This document shows, in pieces, positions 61,831 through 64,000 of a DNA stretch of 64,000 bases. This DNA comes from Carboxylicivirga sp. M1479 (lineage in GTDB: Bacteria; Bacteroidota; Bacteroidia; Bacteroidales; Marinilabiliaceae), in assembly GCF_007097485.1 (NCBI RefSeq), contig NZ_VKDE01000006.1:1-64000 (forward strand), read 5' to 3'. The translations under genes were made by a program, and so were the position numbers. Each line of letters starts with the position of its first letter. The stretch's first letter is position 1. The notes under the pieces are model-generated. The model made no database searches. It saw only the letters and a program-made list of their open reading frames with translations, and had not been told where the DNA came from.

Positions 61831-64000
61831 ATGAACATCTATGATGAAGCGTTATTACGAATTAGAAATAATGATAAAGAAGCAATAACAGAATTAAGAA
61901 ATTCTAACCCTATTTACATATTTCGTGACCATGAATACAATACGGCATACCGTGTATTAAAAGGTGAAAATTCATACCACCAATTGAAAGAAGCAATTAT
62001 TGAAGAAAATACACCGAAAGATGAAAGAAAGTGTTTTTTATTCAATCGGGTATATGATAAAAAAAGACTATTAACACATTGCCGTTATCCACATACAGTT
62101 ATAGTTGATATTGATGGAAAAAATCAAACTATGATGGATGCTTTAACCAATGATATGAATGTATCAACACACTCCGAAGCATTGGAAAAACTAAATAACA
62201 TATTTAAAAATGATGAACATTGTTTACTTACCTCTTATTCAGCATCAGGTAAAGGTTTAAAGGCCGTTTTTCAGGTGATAAATGAATTATGGTTACGCAC
62301 CATCAACCATCACCCACAAATCAAAAATTGGCTTGAAAAAGACATTAAAACACCAACTGAATTTAAAGCCTATCATGAAGATTTAGTATCAACATGGCAA
62401 GAACACAATTATAATAGAGTATTAGAACATTTATCACAATACAATGTACAATACCATAAAGAATTGGGTGTTGAAAATAACTATTTAGATAAAGTTGCTT
62501 CAATACCTGTACAAGTAATGTATAGTGTTAATTCAAAAGGTTTTCACATTAATAAAGATGCTTATTTACTTACATCAGATTTAAAAGATTTTGAAGAAGT
62601 TAAAGAATTAGCAAAAAAGCGAAATAAGGCTATTTTAAAGGGTGAAAAATCATCCCATGACAAAAGCATCAATAATGAACAGATAGTTAAAATTAACCAA
62701 TTCTATGTGGATAATTTAACCCACTATTTAAAAGGTTTATCAAAAAAAGAAGCAGGTAAGTTAATTAACAATGAAACACTTAAAACATATTGTGAACATG
62801 GTCAATCATCGTACCCTATTCGTTTAGCTGCTAAACATCTAAATAATAAAGGTAGAAGGTTTATCTATGCTATATTCAAAAAGCATTATAAAGGTGATAG
62901 ATTTGCTAATTTAACAATAGATTTTGAAACATTTAACCACCATCTAAATACATCAATAACAGGTAAGTATATTGAGTTATTATATAACAAGATTAACATC
63001 AACATACCCCTTTTAAATACCTCAAATAATAGTGATTTATTTGGTAATAATTACAACACACAATTATCTTTCAATATTTATGTAAGTGAAAGAAAATCAG
63101 AACTATTTAAAATATTTGATGATAATAAAAATGTAATACTAAAAGCAAAAGCAGGTGGCGGTAAAACTACACTGATTCAAAAGTATATTGATAACTGTTT
63201 TTCAAATGGATATAAAAGAATAGCTTTTGTTATTCCGAAAAACAGTTTAAACCACCAACAAAAAGAAATAATTACCGAACAAATCATTAATGAAGACTTT
63301 ACCAATGATTTCAAATTAGTTGAAAACTTTGGTAATGGTAATTACTTCAAAAATGAAGATTATGGTGAAGATGAAAATGTATTAATCTTATCATCTACAC
63401 CTAAATTACAAAACATCACTAAATACTGTGATTTAATAATAGTTGATGAATTACAGAATTTAGTAGCATATGCGAATGAAATCAAATCAAATCTAAAAGG
63501 TTATGATGGTAAGTTATTATTAATGACTGCTACCCCCGAACCTTATTTAATAGGTTTAAAAATGGATGAATACCACTATGTAAATCTTATTAAATCAAAT
63601 GATGAAAAAAAGAATATAATGGTACATCTATCATTAAACCATAACAAGTTATTAGATAGGTTAATAGATAAGGATAAGAAGCAAATGATTTTTTATAATG
63701 ATTTTGACGAACACACCAAAATTCAAACAAGAAATAAAGGTATTGAGTTCTTCAGCTTATCATCTCAAGAAAAAGAAAAATATCATTGCTATAATGTCAT
63801 TGAAAGTCAGTTATTAGATAACAATCGTAAATATATTTCAACATCATATATTAGTGATGGTATCAACTTCCAAAATGAAGAATGGGATGATTTAATAATA
63901 ATGGATAATGGTACTGTCTCAATATTTGAAATTTACCAACTATCAGAAAGATTTAGAAAAGTTGAAAATCTAAATATTTACTACATAGCTACACCACGAA
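61831..64000 (+). CDS. Phage primase-helicase fusion (VirE-N/BT4734-type primase-like domain plus SF2 helicase), 3' end outside window
   Basis: Open for 723 codons from ATG 61831 to the window edge. The N-terminal third has VIVDIDGK (Asp93, Asp95) and LLTSYSASGKGLKAVFQV, the two hallmark motifs of the BT4734/VirE-N primase-polymerase-like domain. The C-terminal part is a superfamily 2 helicase: Walker A AGGGKTT (Lys445), DELQ box (539-542), TATP (566-569) and a motif VI-like QLSERFRK (Gln703, Arg707, Arg709). It should start and unwind phage DNA replication in the host cytoplasm. The layout recalls origin-binding helicases of the UL9 type. The end and any further domain are not visible. Confidence 0.85.
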   Translation, partial: MNIYDEALLRIRNNDKEAITELRNSNPIYIFRDHEYNTAYRVLKGENSYHQLKEAIIEENTPKDERKCFLFNRVYDKKRLLTHCRYPHTVIVDIDGKNQTMMDALTNDMNVSTHSEALEKLNNIFKNDEHCLLTSYSASGKGLKAVFQVINELWLRTINHHPQIKNWLEKDIKTPTEFKAYHEDLVSTWQEHNYNRVLEHLSQYNVQYHKELGVENNYLDKVASIPVQVMYSVNSKGFHINKDAYLLTSDLKDFEEVKELAKKRNKAILKGEKSSHDKSINNEQIVKINQFYVDNLTHYLKGLSKKEAGKLINNETLKTYCEHGQSSYPIRLAAKHLNNKGRRFIYAIFKKHYKGDRFANLTIDFETFNHHLNTSITGKYIELLYNKININIPLLNTSNNSDLFGNNYNTQLSFNIYVSERKSELFKIFDDNKNVILKAKAGGGKTTLIQKYIDNCFSNGYKRIAFVIPKNSLNHQQKEIITEQIINEDFTNDFKLVENFGNGNYFKNEDYGEDENVLILSSTPKLQNITKYCDLIIVDELQNLVAYANEIKSNLKGYDGKLLLMTATPEPYLIGLKMDEYHYVNLIKSNDEKKNIMVHLSLNHNKLLDRLIDKDKKQMIFYNDFDEHTKIQTRNKGIEFFSLSSQEKEKYHCYNVIESQLLDNNRKYISTSYISDGINFQNEEWDDLIIMDNGTVSIFEIYQLSERFRKVENLNIYYIATPR

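Larger units (their letters stand above)
40605..64000. mobile_element. Prophage (siphovirus-like, HK97-fold capsid), left part; runs off the window
   Basis: A complete late region on the minus strand (terminases, HNH, portal, protease, capsid, connectors, tail tube, tape measure, fibre, lysis) plus a plus-strand replication gene. The sequence is markedly richer in A and T than the host part and its genes overlap by 1-20 bp as in phages. A tape measure and tail tube without sheath indicate a long non-contractile tail. Integrase, repressor and the right attachment site must lie beyond 64000. Confidence 0.93.

Overview
The window is a piece of a Bacteroidota chromosome, most likely a marine or anaerobic Bacteroidales/Marinilabiliales-type organism, with the left part of an AT-rich tailed-phage prophage at its right end. 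The host call rests on two SusC/SusD pairs each with an ECF sigma factor and FecR anti-sigma, a secreted protease with a type IX secretion C-terminal domain, several TonB-dependent receptors, and promoters that fit the Bacteroidota form TTTG-N19/20-TAnnTTTG rather than the E. coli form. No tRNA, rRNA or CRISPR array was seen.

Layout of the host part (1-40.6 kb). 0.1-1.4 kb: exonuclease III and a hotdog thioesterase. 1.4-1.6 kb: a candidate small RNA. 2.0-9.8 kb (minus strand): ECF sigma, FecR, SusC, SusD and an M43 metalloprotease, a nutrient-uptake locus. 9.9-11.1 kb: alkaline phosphatase. 11.3-12.6 kb: a low-molecular-weight phosphatase overlapping a fructosamine/ribulosamine-kinase gene, a likely protein-deglycation pair. 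13.3-21.3 kb (plus strand): a second ECF sigma/FecR/SusC/SusD set followed by a PPP-type metallophosphatase. 21.4-26.1 kb: two tandem paralogous TPR sensor kinases and a small unknown gene, with no response regulator. 26.1-27.2 kb: non-coding DNA holding dispersed repeats. 27.2-30.9 kb: ZIP transporter and a TonB-dependent receptor. 31-40 kb: endonuclease III, a four-copy tandem array that looks like four small-RNA units, a cytidylate-kinase-like protein, a third ECF sigma with a membrane partner, a nucleoside-gate membrane protein, a second small RNA related to the first, and MutS2.

At about 40.60 kb an S9 peptidase gene stops just after its catalytic serine motif, at a 16-bp perfect palindrome. 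From there on base composition and gene content change to those of a phage. I read this as the left attachment junction of an integrated siphovirus-like phage whose right end lies beyond the window. Its minus-strand late genes, read right to left, are: small unknown genes, small terminase, HNH endonuclease, large terminase, portal, HK97-type prohead protease, major capsid, connector and tail-completion proteins, tail tube, tail assembly chaperone, tape measure, a 1639-residue hub/fibre with S74 chaperone, lysis genes, and at the very edge an accessory HsdR-N-like nuclease with a 59-residue gene. On the plus strand, from 61.83 kb to the window edge, is a large open primase-helicase fusion.

The most interesting unexplained items are the tandem four-unit small-RNA array at 31.7-32.3 kb, the two small-RNA candidates that share a 13-nt element above their terminators (1.4 and 36.9 kb), the prophage junction inside the S9 peptidase gene, the edge nuclease cassette, and the hairpin-bearing leader in front of the phage primase-helicase.
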